Part shown: piece by piece, positions 46,641 to 58,495 of the stretch | Position numbering within the stretch: position 1 is the first letter of the stretch | How the letters are laid out: every line of letters starts with the position of its first letter | Source of the DNA: Dendrobium chrysotoxum | Lineage: Eukaryota > Streptophyta > Magnoliopsida > Asparagales > Orchidaceae | DNA length: 64,000 nucleotides | Direction of reading: 5' to 3' | Assembly: GCA_019925795.1 (NCBI GenBank) | Contig: CM034298.1 | Location: 52,478,365 to 52,542,364, forward strand | Notes under the pieces: generated by a model | What the model was told of the DNA's origin: nothing | Seen by the model: only the letters and a program-made list of their open reading frames with translations | Databases searched by the model: none | Made by a program: the position numbers and the translations under genes

Positions 46641-47090
46641 GATGATGTTATCCTGTGTGGAAGAAGTTAGATCGAATCCCCTTGGGATCAATCATCTAGT
46701 GATTGAGATATAATGAAGATTATGTATTTATCAAACCAAGGATTTAAGATTTGATTGACATCCTCCTAAAATGTTTGATATATTCAAGGTTGTATGTCAG
46801 TGTGGTGCTCGACGATGTTAACCTGTGTGGAAGAGGTCGGATCAAATCTCTTTGGGATTGATTATCCAGTGATTGAGACACAATAAAGATTACATATCTC
46901 TCAAATCAAGGATTTAAGATTTGATTGACATCCTCCTAGGAGATTTGACCAATCCAAGGTTGTATGTCAGAGCAGTACTCGACGACGTTAACCTGTGTGG
47001 AAGAGGTCGGATCGAATTTTCCTTAGGATCGATCATCCAGTGATTGAGACACAATAAAGATTGCGTATTTCTTGAATCAAGGATCAATAG
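46641..47090 (-). repeat. Three 170-bp tandem units
   Basis: Units start GATGATGTTATCCTGTGTGG (46641), GACGATGTTAACCTGTGTGG (46811) and GACGACGTTAACCTGTGTGG (46981), with shared TTTGATTGACATCCTCCTA. The third is incomplete. Confidence 0.85.
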
Positions 47091-47099
47091 ATTATATTT

Positions 47100-47470
47100 A
47101 TCATTAATTATTATTATTATTTTTTATCCTTTTTTAAAGTAGGAGATAATATCAAAATGGAGCGGATAATACATCACTATATTATGTAAGACAATACAAC
47201 AACTCCATAGTATAACTTAGGAATATAATAGTTACATCATGCTAAACACATAAGATATACGTGTGGGGACAACACAGTATTTAACTTGGAAGAAAATACT
47301 AGGGATATCAGAGTGACACTCTATTTAACATAAAAGAGATATGATGAAATAAGATGAGTAGTATTATTAACACAAATGCACAAATTACATGGTCATTTAA
47401 TCTCACAAACCATTTGAATATTATTCAATGGTTCTCTTTATTGTTATTGATTTTCCCCCCCAGTGGGACC
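47100..47470. other. AT-rich piece of the gag-only element
   Basis: No domain seen between the tandem units and gag. It has partial likeness to the LTR-edge wording (ACACAGTATTTAAC). Confidence 0.3.
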
Positions 47471-47479
47471 AGCTTCATC

Positions 47480-48390
47480 TCGAGTAGTTGAGTTTTAGAT
47501 GAATTACTAGAGATATCCTAGTCGGATCAACCTCTCAATCTCATCATTGAGTTGTCTGCAAGCTTAAGTAGTGTGTCCATGACTACGATGGAAATGTCAG
47601 TATTGCTCCTGATTTCCTATGTTCAATTTTAAAGTATTTGGCCATTTTATGTTCTCTTAATCTTGGATGGCCATCAACATATTTGCTCGAGGGGCATTGA
47701 GAAGTGTATACTCATATTATTGTTGAAACTCGCGTCATGGTACTGGGGGTCTAGGAGGCAGGTTTTTTTGTTGCGAGAATGAGTCATCCATTATAGGGGA
47801 AGTTTTACACTTTCAAGGAGTTTGCTCAAATAGCTTCCTATGGGCATTAATGGCTTCATCGACGGAGATTTATGCCTTTACGTGATGAATTAGATCAGCG
47901 TACAAAAGAATAGTGTCTCGCATGAGTGTTGAGTAAAAGGGGCCAAGACGAAGCCCTCTGAGGAAAACTCCTCTAAGTAATTCAAGATCCACCCCTGGAA
48001 TTTATCGAGCTTCAGTAAAAAATCTTTAAAAGTATTCTTTGAGGGACTCACTTTCATTCTGGTGAATTCTTGAGAGGTGGGAAGAATATTTAACCATTCT
48101 CTTATTAGAAACAAATTATTCGATGAACACTTTGGCCAATTTAACGAATATTGCAATGGTTTCAGCTAGAAGCAAATAGAACCATATTCGAGCTTGCCCT
48201 TTGAGGGTGGCAGGAAAACCTGGTAGAGGAGCGAGTCTGAGGCTCACTAGATATACATGATGGTCTATAGTGATTGATATGCTCATACATATCGGATGTC
48301 CCATCGTAGGGATCGATGCTCTGTAGTTTGAATTCTGTCTGAATGGGGTGTTGAAGGATAGCTTCAGTTAGGGGTTATGACTCCTGGAAG
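47480..48390 (-). pseudogene. Tat-type gypsy gag remnant
   Basis: Minus-strand translation with frameshifts gives LAPLPGFPATLKGQARIWFY and IAIFVKLAKVFIE (48.16-48.24 kb). Next come KRMVKYSSHLSRIHQNESES and GVDLELLRGVFLRGLRLGPF (47.94-48.11). The tail has HFHRSHGHTT, a likely trace of the CCHC nucleocapsid region (about 47.59). This is the capsid region of Tat/Retand-type gypsy elements (retrotransposon gag, packages RNA). Stops break the frame. Upstream of it (48.40-48.98 kb) is leader up to the primer site. Confidence 0.75.
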
Positions 48391-48979
48391 TCCCACTGAT
48401 GAAGAGATTATCTTATACCTCCCATGGGAATCTCTTCTTAGATCAATCTTTGTAGTTCATGCCGTAGGGCGTTGCGAAGTAGCTCAATAATGTGTGGTTG
48501 GGCTAAGTCCTTGAGGACGTCCAGAGGAATACAAGGTTACCGACCTACACACAAAGGATAGGTAGAGCTTACTGTGTCAGCAAGTTTATTATCTTGATGT
48601 GACGGAGGATACATCCTTGGTGGAGGAAGAGGAATCCTTATATGAAGATGTTCGGTTTGAACATCTTCGACCAGTGGTGGATCTCGAGGAAGAAGAATCT
48701 CTTCTTGTGGTGCTAATGCCAGTCATCGAGTCTCTCGCAGGAGTTGAAGGATCTCATTCTGAGATTCCTCCATCTTCCATATGTGATCTTTTAGGGATGG
48801 TCCTGATGTCCCTTTCTCGGTAGGGTTTCGCCCACCAGGGTGAAAAGAGGCAGATGCCTGACATCCCTAGTTTATGGAATGATTCCTAGATTTGTGTGAG
48901 TTAGAGCAGGAGGATCCCAAGATGCGATTGTTATGCCTGTTGCCATCAAAGTGGTGCTTAGGATAATGTGATTGAGATT

Positions 48980-48995
48980 CCCATAGACGGCGCCA
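48980..48995 (-). promoter_or_regulatory. Primer-binding site of the gag-only element
   Basis: Minus strand TGGCGCCGTCTATGGG directly after the 5' LTR end; TGGCGCCGT is the usual start of this site in Tat/Athila-type elements. Confidence 0.8.
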
Positions 48996-49222
48996 AATTA
49001 TTACGGGCTAGAATATACGTGGTGATAGAGTTATAATCCTATATCTTAGCGTTGTACGGATATCTAGCTCACACACACAGAACACAATATTTTTTGCATG
49101 AAAAACCTTGGAAAGGGGAAAAACCACGGGGCCTGGCCCAGTTGAAAATGATTCAACTAGAATTTAAGTAGATTACAGTGGGCTGACTCACCCTCGAGGG
49201 ATATCAGATTATAAATGTCAAC

Positions 49223-50907
49223 TGTTGCAAATCTGGTTTTGATGATGACAAACATGTTTCCAGTGTGTTTTGCTTGGCTAATCTGTTTCAGGCACAAAAG
49301 ACCGCGAGCCACTCAAGCCAACTCAAGATCGGGTCCAAGTGTGTCAAATGTATGATTTTTCCTTTTATTGAGTCAATTGTAATGTAACTGATTCCCTAGC
49401 TAAGTAACCTTACACACACACACTCAGGGAGAGAGATTGAGTGAATTAGAGTTTCTGTTAAAAATTTTGTTCAGATCATCCTAGACGATCTCCACATCGT
49501 CCTGGACGATCCAGTTAAAACAGAAACCCTAATTAGGGTGACTAAGTTAAGAGGGTCTGATTGAGCAGATCGTCCTGGACGATCTCCGGATCGTACGGGA
49601 TGATATGCCCAAATCAGAAATTCTCAGCCGCCAGATCAAGTTAGGCAAGTTCTTATTTTTAGATACTTGGTCTGATCGTCCCGGACGATACGTGTATCGT
49701 TCCGGACGATCCAGTACAATCATGCCTAATTTAATCTGGTAATTAAGGAAAGCAATTTATTTTTGGTTGATACGATCATATCATCCTGGACGATCGCAGG
49801 ATCGTCCCGGACGATCATGATCGTTTAGTGCATTTCAGCTGTACGACCCGAACTGTGTTCAGGATGATTTGGGGCCTTTTTGAACTAATCGTACAGGATG
49901 ATGACCCCATCGTCCGGGACGATCAAGTCATTTTTTTGTCGTCCAGCACAGATTTCTCTGGACGACCCGAACTGTCTTCTGGACGATTTCCCTCAATTTG
50001 CACTAATCGTCCCGGACGATCGCAGGATCGTACGGGACGATATGAACAACTTTTTCTACTGATCGTCCAGAAGAGCCTAATCGTCTAGGCTGAAACAGCT
50101 GAATTTGAACTGATCGTACAGGACGATCTTGGCCGACCAGTTGAGATTTAGGGCAAATTTTAAGCCCTCCTTTAAAAGAACTTTTTCCAATTTTTGGAAA
50201 AATCTTTTGCTGCCTTCCTTCTCTGAGAAACCCTAGAGAGAGAGAGAGAGTTGGGAGAGAGAGAGAAGATCTTGTGAGGGGGAGTTAGTGAGGGATTCAC
50301 TAAGGTTGCTCCAAGCACGGATCAGAGTCGTCTTCTCCGCTCGTCGTCTTTCGTCTAGTCGGTGTTCATCGTGGGAGGATCGTTCGCAAGAAGATCCGGG
50401 GTTCTCTGCCCGCTTCAGGTGGAAGCAAAAGGAGTTAGAAGGTTCTCTGCCTGCTTCAGGAGGAAGCGAAAGGAGTTCGAAGGTTCTCTGCCTGCTTCAG
50501 GAGGAAGCGAAAGGAGGTCGGGTTCTCTGCCTCACCGTGTGGTGAAAAGGAGGTGTTTGTACAGGCTTCTCCGCCTTGCTGTGGGAGCAAAAGGAGAAAC
50601 ACTTTTTGTTTAGTGCAATACCCGGAGGGGAGGCTCCGGGGAGTGGACGTAGGTCAAGTTGACCGAACCACTATAAAATCTGGTTTGCTTTTCTGATTCA
50701 GTTCTGCACTTTAATTTTTTTCTGATATTAGCTGCTTGGGTGAATATTTGTGGTTGATCTTTTTATCGTTGTTTTAATTCGTTTCCGCTGCACGTTATAA
50801 AAAGATTTTCATAGTTATCGTGAAATTTTTAAATAACCAATTCACCCCCCCTCTTGGTTAGCCTCGGGACTAGTTCACTAGGGCTTAACATCCCTATCAA
50901 ACTTTCA
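49223..50907 (+). mobile_element. Solo copia-type (Sire-like) LTR, 1685 bp, TCAAC target duplication
   Basis: Starts TGTTGCAAATCTGGTTTTGA, ends CCCTATCAAACTTTCA; TCAAC at 49218-49222 and 50908-50912. The other LTR of the host element shows the empty site. GTTGACCGAACCACTATAAA and CAATTCACCCCCCCTCTTGG near the end are typical of Sire/Maximus copia LTR 3' ends. No primer site or gag follows, so it is a solo LTR. Contains a palindrome array (49476-50135) and three about 41-bp tandem units GGTTCTCTGCCTGCTTCAGG (50399-50520). Confidence 0.92.
49476..50135 (+). repeat. Array of paired palindromic dyads
   Basis: Pairs begin at 49476, 49570, 49676, 49781, 49889 and 50007. Each pair has two 13-bp dyads (for example TCGTCCCGGACGA and TCGTACGGGACGA) with 21 bp from start to start. 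Extra single dyads occur between pairs. Confidence 0.85.
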
Positions 50908-51237
50908 TCAACCGTATGGTTGAAGTTGGGGGTAGATGAAAGTCCGACGTCACTTGGTGGTCCGGCGGAAGTTTGTTTGGACACACACTGCAAAGGAAAC
51001 TGTTTGGTAATCCAAATTGTGGTTTGAACCTTCCAACACCACTTCAGGTGCTTGATTTGGACCCATTTGGGCTCAGATTGAGTCAAATTTGGTGTCGTTG
51101 GGTTTGTATTTTCGAGACGTTTAGTTCGACTATAAGTTTACTGAAATCGGAGTTCAGATGGTCACAATTTTAATTTTGGAAATTTCCAACTTGCTTTTAC
51201 TTTGAGATTCGTGCCTGATCAAGATTATATATATATA

Positions 51238-51995
51238 TATATAAACATATTTAACATCTAAATTTAATAATTTATAAAAAACAACACTTAGTTTATTTAG
51301 CATCTACTAAATTTATGTTCATTCTTAAAGTTATTTTTATGCCTAGGTTATTGGTCGAATTTTTGTGATTTGATTGGGAGAGAAATTCGATACATTGAAA
51401 TTGACCTTAGTACATTCAATTAATTTTTCTAGATGCATTTATATCTGATTATAAATCATCTTCACCATATTGTAGAGCACTTAACACACTATTTAGAGTA
51501 TATTTTTACATTTTTTGTGGCCCTCATAGGCATGGAAATAATGTTTGTTATTGGATCTATCTTCATTATATATATATATATATATATAATATATATATCA
51601 TAAATACAAATGTAATTCCTAGAATCCATTTTAATCCCTTTTCTCATCTTATGCATAGAGCTATTTTAGGGAGTTAAGGAAAAAGAGGGAGAGGAGATCT
51701 TAAAGTTGATTTTGTTTGTCAAGTCAGCTAGAAAAATTATTTGGCTCGATATAAGCTATCGTTATCCTATTTCATATTTAAAATTTTCTTGGTCACATGA
51801 GAAGTGGTCAGACTCTATACAAACTTAGATCTACAAAAATTTTGAAAATTTTGACTTAGCATGTATAATTTAATTTTTCATCAAATATTTTATGTTATAT
51901 TATGTTTTAAGCATTTTAGTGTCATGCCCCTAGAATCTAATTGGAAGAATTGTACTTAATTTTAATTATCTTATCATCAAATTCACATATGTATG

Positions 51996-52029
<34 letters not shown>

Positions 52030-52365
52030 TGTATGTATATTAATTGGATTATCAATATACTACCTTTATGTTGAATATACTCTCATTTGGACCATGCCTT
52101 TATCAACTTCTAATATACATTATTTTGGCTTTGCCTTTTTCTGTAATGATATATAGACATATGGAATGAGCAAAACAATTCTTAGTAGACTACGTCATTC
52201 CTATTAAAAAAATCAAAATCAACAATTGCAATAGTTTACATTTAAAACAACAGAAGATTTTGCAGTTTAAATTAAACAAATATGTTACTATTGTGAGGCT
52301 TTATCATTTACACGCTTATAAGAGTACAATTAGTATTAATAGTTTTACTTACCAACATTTTGAAC
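51238..52365. other. AT-rich DNA, nothing recognised
   Basis: Includes AT runs near 51.57-51.60 kb and the tetranucleotide repeat listed separately. Confidence 0.4.
51985..52038. repeat. (ATGT)n microsatellite
   Basis: About 13 units, nearly perfect. Confidence 0.9.
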
Positions 52366-52560
52366 TTGAAAAAGGTAATAACATGAACTTTACTTGAACT
52401 TGTACATTAGAACCCCATCACAAGTGATAACATATACATTACTAGAACTTGAACATGGGCATTAGAAATATTAACAGAGCATCACTAGAACTTGAGCATG
52501 GGCATTAGAAACATTAACATGAGCATTTTTTGAACTTGAATAAGGGTTAAGGTTTATATC
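52366..52560. repeat. Degenerate tandem repeat, about 55 bp
   Basis: ACTAGAACTTGAACATGGGC, ACTAGAACTTGAGCATGGGC and CATTAGAAAYATTAAC recur in order. Confidence 0.6.
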
Positions 52561-53059
52561 ACATGATAGACTTGAAATGCAATATATGAAATGTGATATG
52601 CACTTGTTCTTCAACTTTCACTTATATCTCTATTTGATCATCTCACACCTATTTAAGGATGATAGAGGAGAACACACACTTTTACATACATACATACATG
52701 TGTACACAATCCATTATAACTCTACTTATATTGGACGTAACATAATAAGCTATTACATACTTTACCACCATTCCTCCTTCTCTACATGCCATGCACATGT
52801 AAATATCAATATGTTCAACATGTATATGCAACATTTGATATGAATATAAAATAAAAGAATTGACATATGTATGACATTCCAGTAGAGAAGACATAAAATT
52901 TGCATACATACTCAATAGTAGCCATTTAGAAAATTATTCATAGGAAACATTTATAATATTATTTGAAGGCATTTAGTGAACTATAGCCAATTCCATAAGT
53001 TTCACATTATTTTTACAAAAAATACTTAAAATAATGCACGGATAAAACTACCTTGTGAA
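52561..53059. other. AT-rich DNA, nothing recognised
   Basis: No gene or bounded repeat seen. Confidence 0.4.
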
Positions 53060-53570
53060 AATCTACATTTTTTCACAACTAGCTCGGCGGCATCTAAAGC
53101 CTAGTTTCTCTTCTTCTTCTTCTTCTCTCTTTCTCTCTCTCCTTCTCCAGCCCCTCTCTGACATTTTTAGCAAATGGGAATGATGAATGGTAAATGATCT
53201 ATTGCTTTTGGATATTTATATAAAAATCTCAAAATCAGCCCAGTGTTATGGCGCTACTTCTCCCAGTGCTGCAACGCTCCCATAAAATAGTCTAAATGCT
53301 ATAGGCAAAGAACTTGGTGTCGCAACTCCCATTTCTAGTGATGCAGTGCTCTCAAGCACATTCTAACGTGTAGCAATGAGGCATTGATAGCGTTGTGGTG
53401 CTTGAAGAAGATGTTGTGGTGCCGAATTAATTTGTATTTTTTTTTGAATTAATGACGACATGGCGCTCCGGTATAGCACTAGGGCTTTGAAGGCGCTGCG
53501 GTGTTGAATGAATTAGCGCCACGGTGCTTGTTCCAGCTTGCATTCCAAAGTATTTTTCTTGAGTTTTTCA
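53060..53570 (-). mobile_element. LTR-like segment with GCGCC dyads
   Basis: CT-rich block (53106-53158), then at least eight GCGCTGCGGTGTT / AGCGCCACGGTGCTTG-like words up to 53.53 kb. This is the same layout and the same AGCGCCACGGTGCT word as the solo LTR at 28112-28758. Ends not found. Confidence 0.5.
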
Positions 53571-54689
53571 TGCACAACATGAACTACAAACACATTTCAC
53601 GGGAATTTGAAGCATAAAATAATAACATAATATTCACTTAATAAATTTCTCTCAGCTTAAGCTATTGATTATCCTGAAGTAATGCAATTGCACTTTTGAT
53701 TAATTCATTCTCCCTAATGAATTTGTATGGTTAAAATTGATTAAATTATAAGAATTTGCTTCACTAAGTTGATGTTAATTGAAATGAATCAAAGCTTGGC
53801 AATTTTAATCAAAATAAGTGTTAATAAACATCCTAATAAATCACTTTTATTAATATCCATTCTAAGCTTTATCTACTATAGTTATTAGTGTAAGAGTTGA
53901 CCACTTAGTTGAATTGAGTGATTTTTCATTTTAGAAAATTTTATACTTTAGTTAATTTTTTAATTCATCTATAAACATCAATATGTATTAGATTACTTAT
54001 ACTTCCCTTGTTTAATTTAGGTATTAGGTACTTTTTAAGAAGTAAGCTTTTCCATGTACCAATTTTTTATATTCCAGTACTCATTTTTCTTTTCAGTCTT
54101 CACTTTTTCCTTTTCATCATTTTCTCTTTTTATTTTTTTTCTTTAGAGTACCTTAATAATGATGTTGAATACCTGGTTGTTTTATTCCTTCAAAAGCCCT
54201 AAATTTGATATAATGTAAGGGCTATTATAAGCTTGTTTATGCCATAGTTTAGTTCAGAATGAATTTTTATAAATAAATTCAAGTACTACCTTTTTCTAAA
54301 CTTGTCAATCAATTTACAACCAGAAGTCAAGTGCTTTTTGTATTAAAGTAGTTGAATTAAGTCTGGAGTATTAACTTATATGATTTAATTAGTTACTATT
54401 AAAGTTATTCTAATTTGTAATTACTACCCTTATTCAATTAAGCACCTATAGTGTTGTATTATTACTATTTTTAATCTCTCTTTTTTTTTAATTTTAAATT
54501 TCATATAAGTTAAATGAATGTCAAAGTACATGTAGAGTATAATAAGGAACAACCAATACTTGAAGCAGGTAAGAAGTAGTAAACTGAATAATAGCATAAG
54601 ACAAAAAAGATATACAAAATAGTAAACTATATAAATACAACAAGAGATAAAATGAAATGCACATAACATATTTGGGTTGTCTCCCAAAC
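53571..54689. other. AT-rich DNA, probably 3' non-coding part of the Athila element
   Basis: Lies downstream of the Athila integrase in its reading direction. No coding domain. Confidence 0.35.
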
Positions 54690-57600
54690 AACGCTAAGTT
54701 TTAAGTTTTCAGCCAAACTTTGTCAAGATTTTTATTTAGGATAAGCCAACTCAACAACATTCCTTAAATGATTAATGTCTCATCTTAAATAGGATTTTAA
54801 CCTTTGGCTATTAACTTTAAAATTTTAGGAGGTTTTACTATTCTGAATCTCTACTGCACCATAAGGAAACACCTTAGTTCCAGTGAATAATCCTGACCAC
54901 CTAGAATTAAGTTTTCCAAAAAATAATTTTAATCTAGAATTAAATAAAAGAAATTCTTGTCCGGGGGTGAATTCTTTCTTAAGAATCTTATAACTGTGCC
55001 ATCTTTTCATTTTCTACTTATATACCAAAGTATTTCATAAGCTTCACTTCTAAACTCTTTTAACTTATTCAATTATATTAACCTCTTTTCTTAAACTTTC
55101 TTTAGATTGAAATTTAATTATTTTATCACTTAGTATGCTTTGTGCTTTAATTCTAAAGGTAGGTGTCACGCTTCCAAAAACTAAATGATAGGGAGACATA
55201 CCAATTGGGGTCTTAAAAGTTTTTTTATATGCCCATAATGCATTATGTAATTTTAGAGCTCTATCTTTTTTATTTGAATTCATAATCTTTCTAGGATTCT
55301 CTTGATCTCCTTATTACTAATTTCAACTTGGCCAATAGTTTGAGGATGATAAGTTGTTATAATTCTATTTAGTGATCAATGCCTTTACTCTTTTATTATA
55401 GAGGTGATCCCCCCTACATCACTGATCAAAACTCTAGACATTTTAAATCTTAAAAAATATTTTTCTTTAAAAATTTAAGTATTACCTGAGCATCAATTTT
55501 GGGAGTTGCAAATCTTTTAATCCATTTAAAAATATAATCAATATCAATCAAGATATATTGCCTTCCATAAGATTATACAAATAGGCCCATAAAGTCAAGT
55601 CCTCAAACATCAAACAGTTCAATCTCGAAGATATAATTTAAGTGCATTTTATTTCTTCTAGAAATATTACCCACTCTCTGACACCAATCACATTTCCTAA
55701 CATAAGCATTAACATTCTTAAATAAAGTAGGCCAATAAAACCATGATTGAAGAATTTTAGAAGCAATTCTAAATCCCCCAAAATGCCCCCATAATATGAA
55801 TCATGACATTCCCTAATTATAGGTTCTATTTCTTCCTCTAGGTGATTTGATCGTTATATTTTTAAAAGAGATATGGCTCATCCCAAAGAAAATTTTGGCA
55901 TCATGCAAAAATTTTTATTTTTGAATATATGATAAATCAAAACGAATCACTCCACTTATAATAAAATTTATAATATCAGCATACCAAGGCAATCTACTCA
56001 ACTGCAATACAAACAATTGTTCATCAAAGAAGAATTCATTAATATCACTTTCATGAAGTACATATTCTTCTAACTCAAATCTTGAAAGAAGATAGACAAT
56101 TTGGTGCAACAATAAAAAGTGTAGTGATTAAATATTATTTCAATATTTTAAAGGCATTATGACATATAGTATCAAACCCAAATGGAACATCCTTTTCCAA
56201 CAAATGACATAGAGATTTTGAAATTTTGAAAAAAATCCTTGATATATCTCCTATAAAATCCAGTATGTCCTTAAAAACTCCTAATGCCTTTAACGGAAGT
56301 AGGTGGTGGCAAATTTTTTACAACTTGAACCTTAGCTTTATTTACCTCTAGCCCTCTCTAAAAATCTTACGACCTAACACTATTCCTTCAGCCACCAAAA
56401 ATTGACACTTTTCTCAATTCACCACTAAATTTATTTCTACATATCTTTTAAACACATAAGTCAAATGATCAAGGCAAGAATCAAAAGTAATACTAAATAT
56501 AGAAAAGTTATCCATATAATATCTCAATGCCTTGCTCCATTAAATATGAAAAAATAGACATCATGCATCGCTGAAAAGTTGTAGGAGCATTACACAATAA
56601 AAAATGCATCATTTTAAAGGCAAAGGTACCATAAGGGTTAGTGAAGGTGGTTTAATCTTGGCTCTTAGGTGCTATATGAATTTGGTAGTAACCAGAATAT
56701 CCATCTAGAAAATAATAAAAATGATAACTTGCTAACCTATCTAACATCTGATCTATGAATGACAAGGGAAGATTATCTTTTCTAGTGGTTTCATTCAGCT
56801 TTCTATAATCTATACAGATCCTCCACCCAGTTATTATCCTAATAGAAATAAGCTCATTATATTTATTGGACACAACAGTCAAGCCACCTTCTTTGGGACA
56901 CAATGAATAAGGCTCACTCACGTACTTTCAGAAATGAGATATATAATTCCTGCATCTAATTATTTAAGTATCTCCTTTTTAACTATATCCTTCATGGATG
57001 GCTTCAATCATCTTTGGGGATAAGCTTTTGGTAAAGAATTATCCTCCATCAAGATCTTATGCATACACAAAGATGGATTAATTCCCTTAATATCATTTAT
57101 GGTCCATCCAAAAGCTTTCTTATAATTACCTAGAGCCCCAATTAACTTGCCATCTTGATCTTCTCCTAATCCAACAAAAATAATTAGAGGCAAAGTTGAA
57201 TTGCTATCCAAAAATGAATACTTAAGATGGTTAGGCAAGGCCTTATGCTCTAAAATGGGTGCTTCCTCCACATATGGTCTTAAAGTTCTACCCACAGATG
57301 AGGTATCCAAAGTCTCCTTAAATATCCTAGATATCTCACCAATATAATGAATAGATTCTTCTAACCCCTTACAATTCTCATCCTCATTCCAAGATTTATT
57401 CAAAGTCTTATATGATAAAAGATCTTCCTTATAATTCTCAACAATAACTTCTTTTAAATCAACTCAGGAACAATCCTTAGTTCTTTCACTAGGAAACTTC
57501 ATGGACTTAAGCACATCTAATCATTTCTTGGTCCTGAACTCTCATGGTCAGCTCCCCCTAATGGACATTTATCATAGCTTAACCTATGGCTAGGAAAGGT

Positions 57601-58495
57601 CTCCCTACGATAATTGGTATCTCCCTATCCTCCTCTATATTTAAGACAATGAAAGCTACAGAAAAGATAAACCTATCTACCTTGACAAGGACATCCTCTA
57701 CCACCCCTTTAGGATAAGTAAATTATTTATTAGCAAGTTGAAGGGTAACTAAGGTGGGTCGTACCTATCCTAGTTCTAACCTTTTAAAAATGGACATGGG
57801 CATAAGGTTAATACTAGCATTTAAGTCACATAATGCTTTTCCATAAAATTTACCCCCAATAGTCATTGGAATGGTAAAACTACTAGGATCCTTTAACTTT
57901 TTGAGGAGTTTCTTCTATATAACAGTACTACTCTTAATGATATAATCTCAAGTTTCTCAAGTTTTCTCTTCCTATTAAGGATGTCTTTTATGAATTTAGC
58001 ATAGTGAGTATCTTCTCTAAGGCTTCTAAGAAGGGTATGTTAATTGTTAATTTTTTTAAATACTTCCAAAAATTTTGAGAATTGCTTATCTAACTTATGC
58101 TTAAACATCCTCTAAAAAAAGGTTGTAGTGGTCTCTTTACAACCTTCCTAATTAATTTTTCAGCTTCCTTAATCATTTCAGGTTGTTCTTTAAGTGGGTC
58201 AGACACTAAGGGCTCTCATTCCACACTTTCCTGCTAAGTCCAATCTTTAGTCTTATAGGGGTCTCCTAATTCCTTTCCACTTCTTAATTGAATGTTTTTA
58301 CAATGCTCCTCAAAATTATTTTCAATAGTACTGGGTGAGACTTCATCTGACTTATTGATTACACAAGCAAACTACCCAATTTGAATCTATATATCTCTAA
58401 TGGCAGTAGCTTGACTTTCTAATTGATTCACCATATGAAGTACTAAATCCTCCATAGTCATCTTCCTATCATTGAATTGATTATTCTTTTAAAGC
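54690..58495 (-). mobile_element. Decayed Athila-type Ty3/gypsy element (gag end to integrase)
   Basis: Minus-strand order: gag end MTMEDLVLHMVNQLESQATA (58.46-58.40 kb) and HCKNIQLRSGKELGDP (about 58.28). Protease area REIPIIVGRPFLA (about 57.6). Pre-RT spacer HKALPNHLKYSFLDSNSTLP and TINDIKGINPSLCMHKILME (57.25-57.05). RT IRIITGWRICIDYRKLNETT and FYYFLDGYSGYYQIHIAPKS (56.84-56.66). RNase H linker EYVLHESDINEFFFDEQLF (56.07). Integrase CQRVGNISRRNKMHLN, YGRQYILIDIDYIFKW and KLHNALWAYKKTFKTP (55.7-55.2). Many stops. No LTRs identified. Confidence 0.9.

Larger units (their letters stand above)
43767..51237 (-). mobile_element. Non-autonomous Tat-type gypsy element with gag only (TR-GAG/LARD-like), containing a solo LTR
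   Basis: Two matching LTRs (43767-45377 and about 48997-51237) flank an internal region with a primer-binding site, a gag remnant and a polypurine tract, all in minus-strand order. No protease, RT or integrase is present. The right LTR is broken by a solo copia-type LTR at 49223-50907. Elements with LTRs and gag but no pol are known in plants as TR-GAG. Flanking DNA is too AT-rich to pick a target duplication. Confidence 0.8.
48997..51237 (-). repeat. 5' LTR of the gag-only element, split and internally deleted
   Basis: Matches the left LTR at 48.997-49.222 and 50.91-51.22 kb. Relative to the left LTR it lacks the whole 30-bp array and about 300 bp next to it. It carries the solo LTR insertion. 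Confidence 0.8.

Noticed and set aside
48599..48823. Acidic 74-codon plus-strand frame
   Set aside because: Lies in the leader/gag region of a minus-strand gypsy element with no family likeness.
50288..50613. Open frames of 83-85 codons with GSLPASGGSER-type repeats
   Set aside because: They cross three about 41-bp tandem units in a solo LTR; no coding value.
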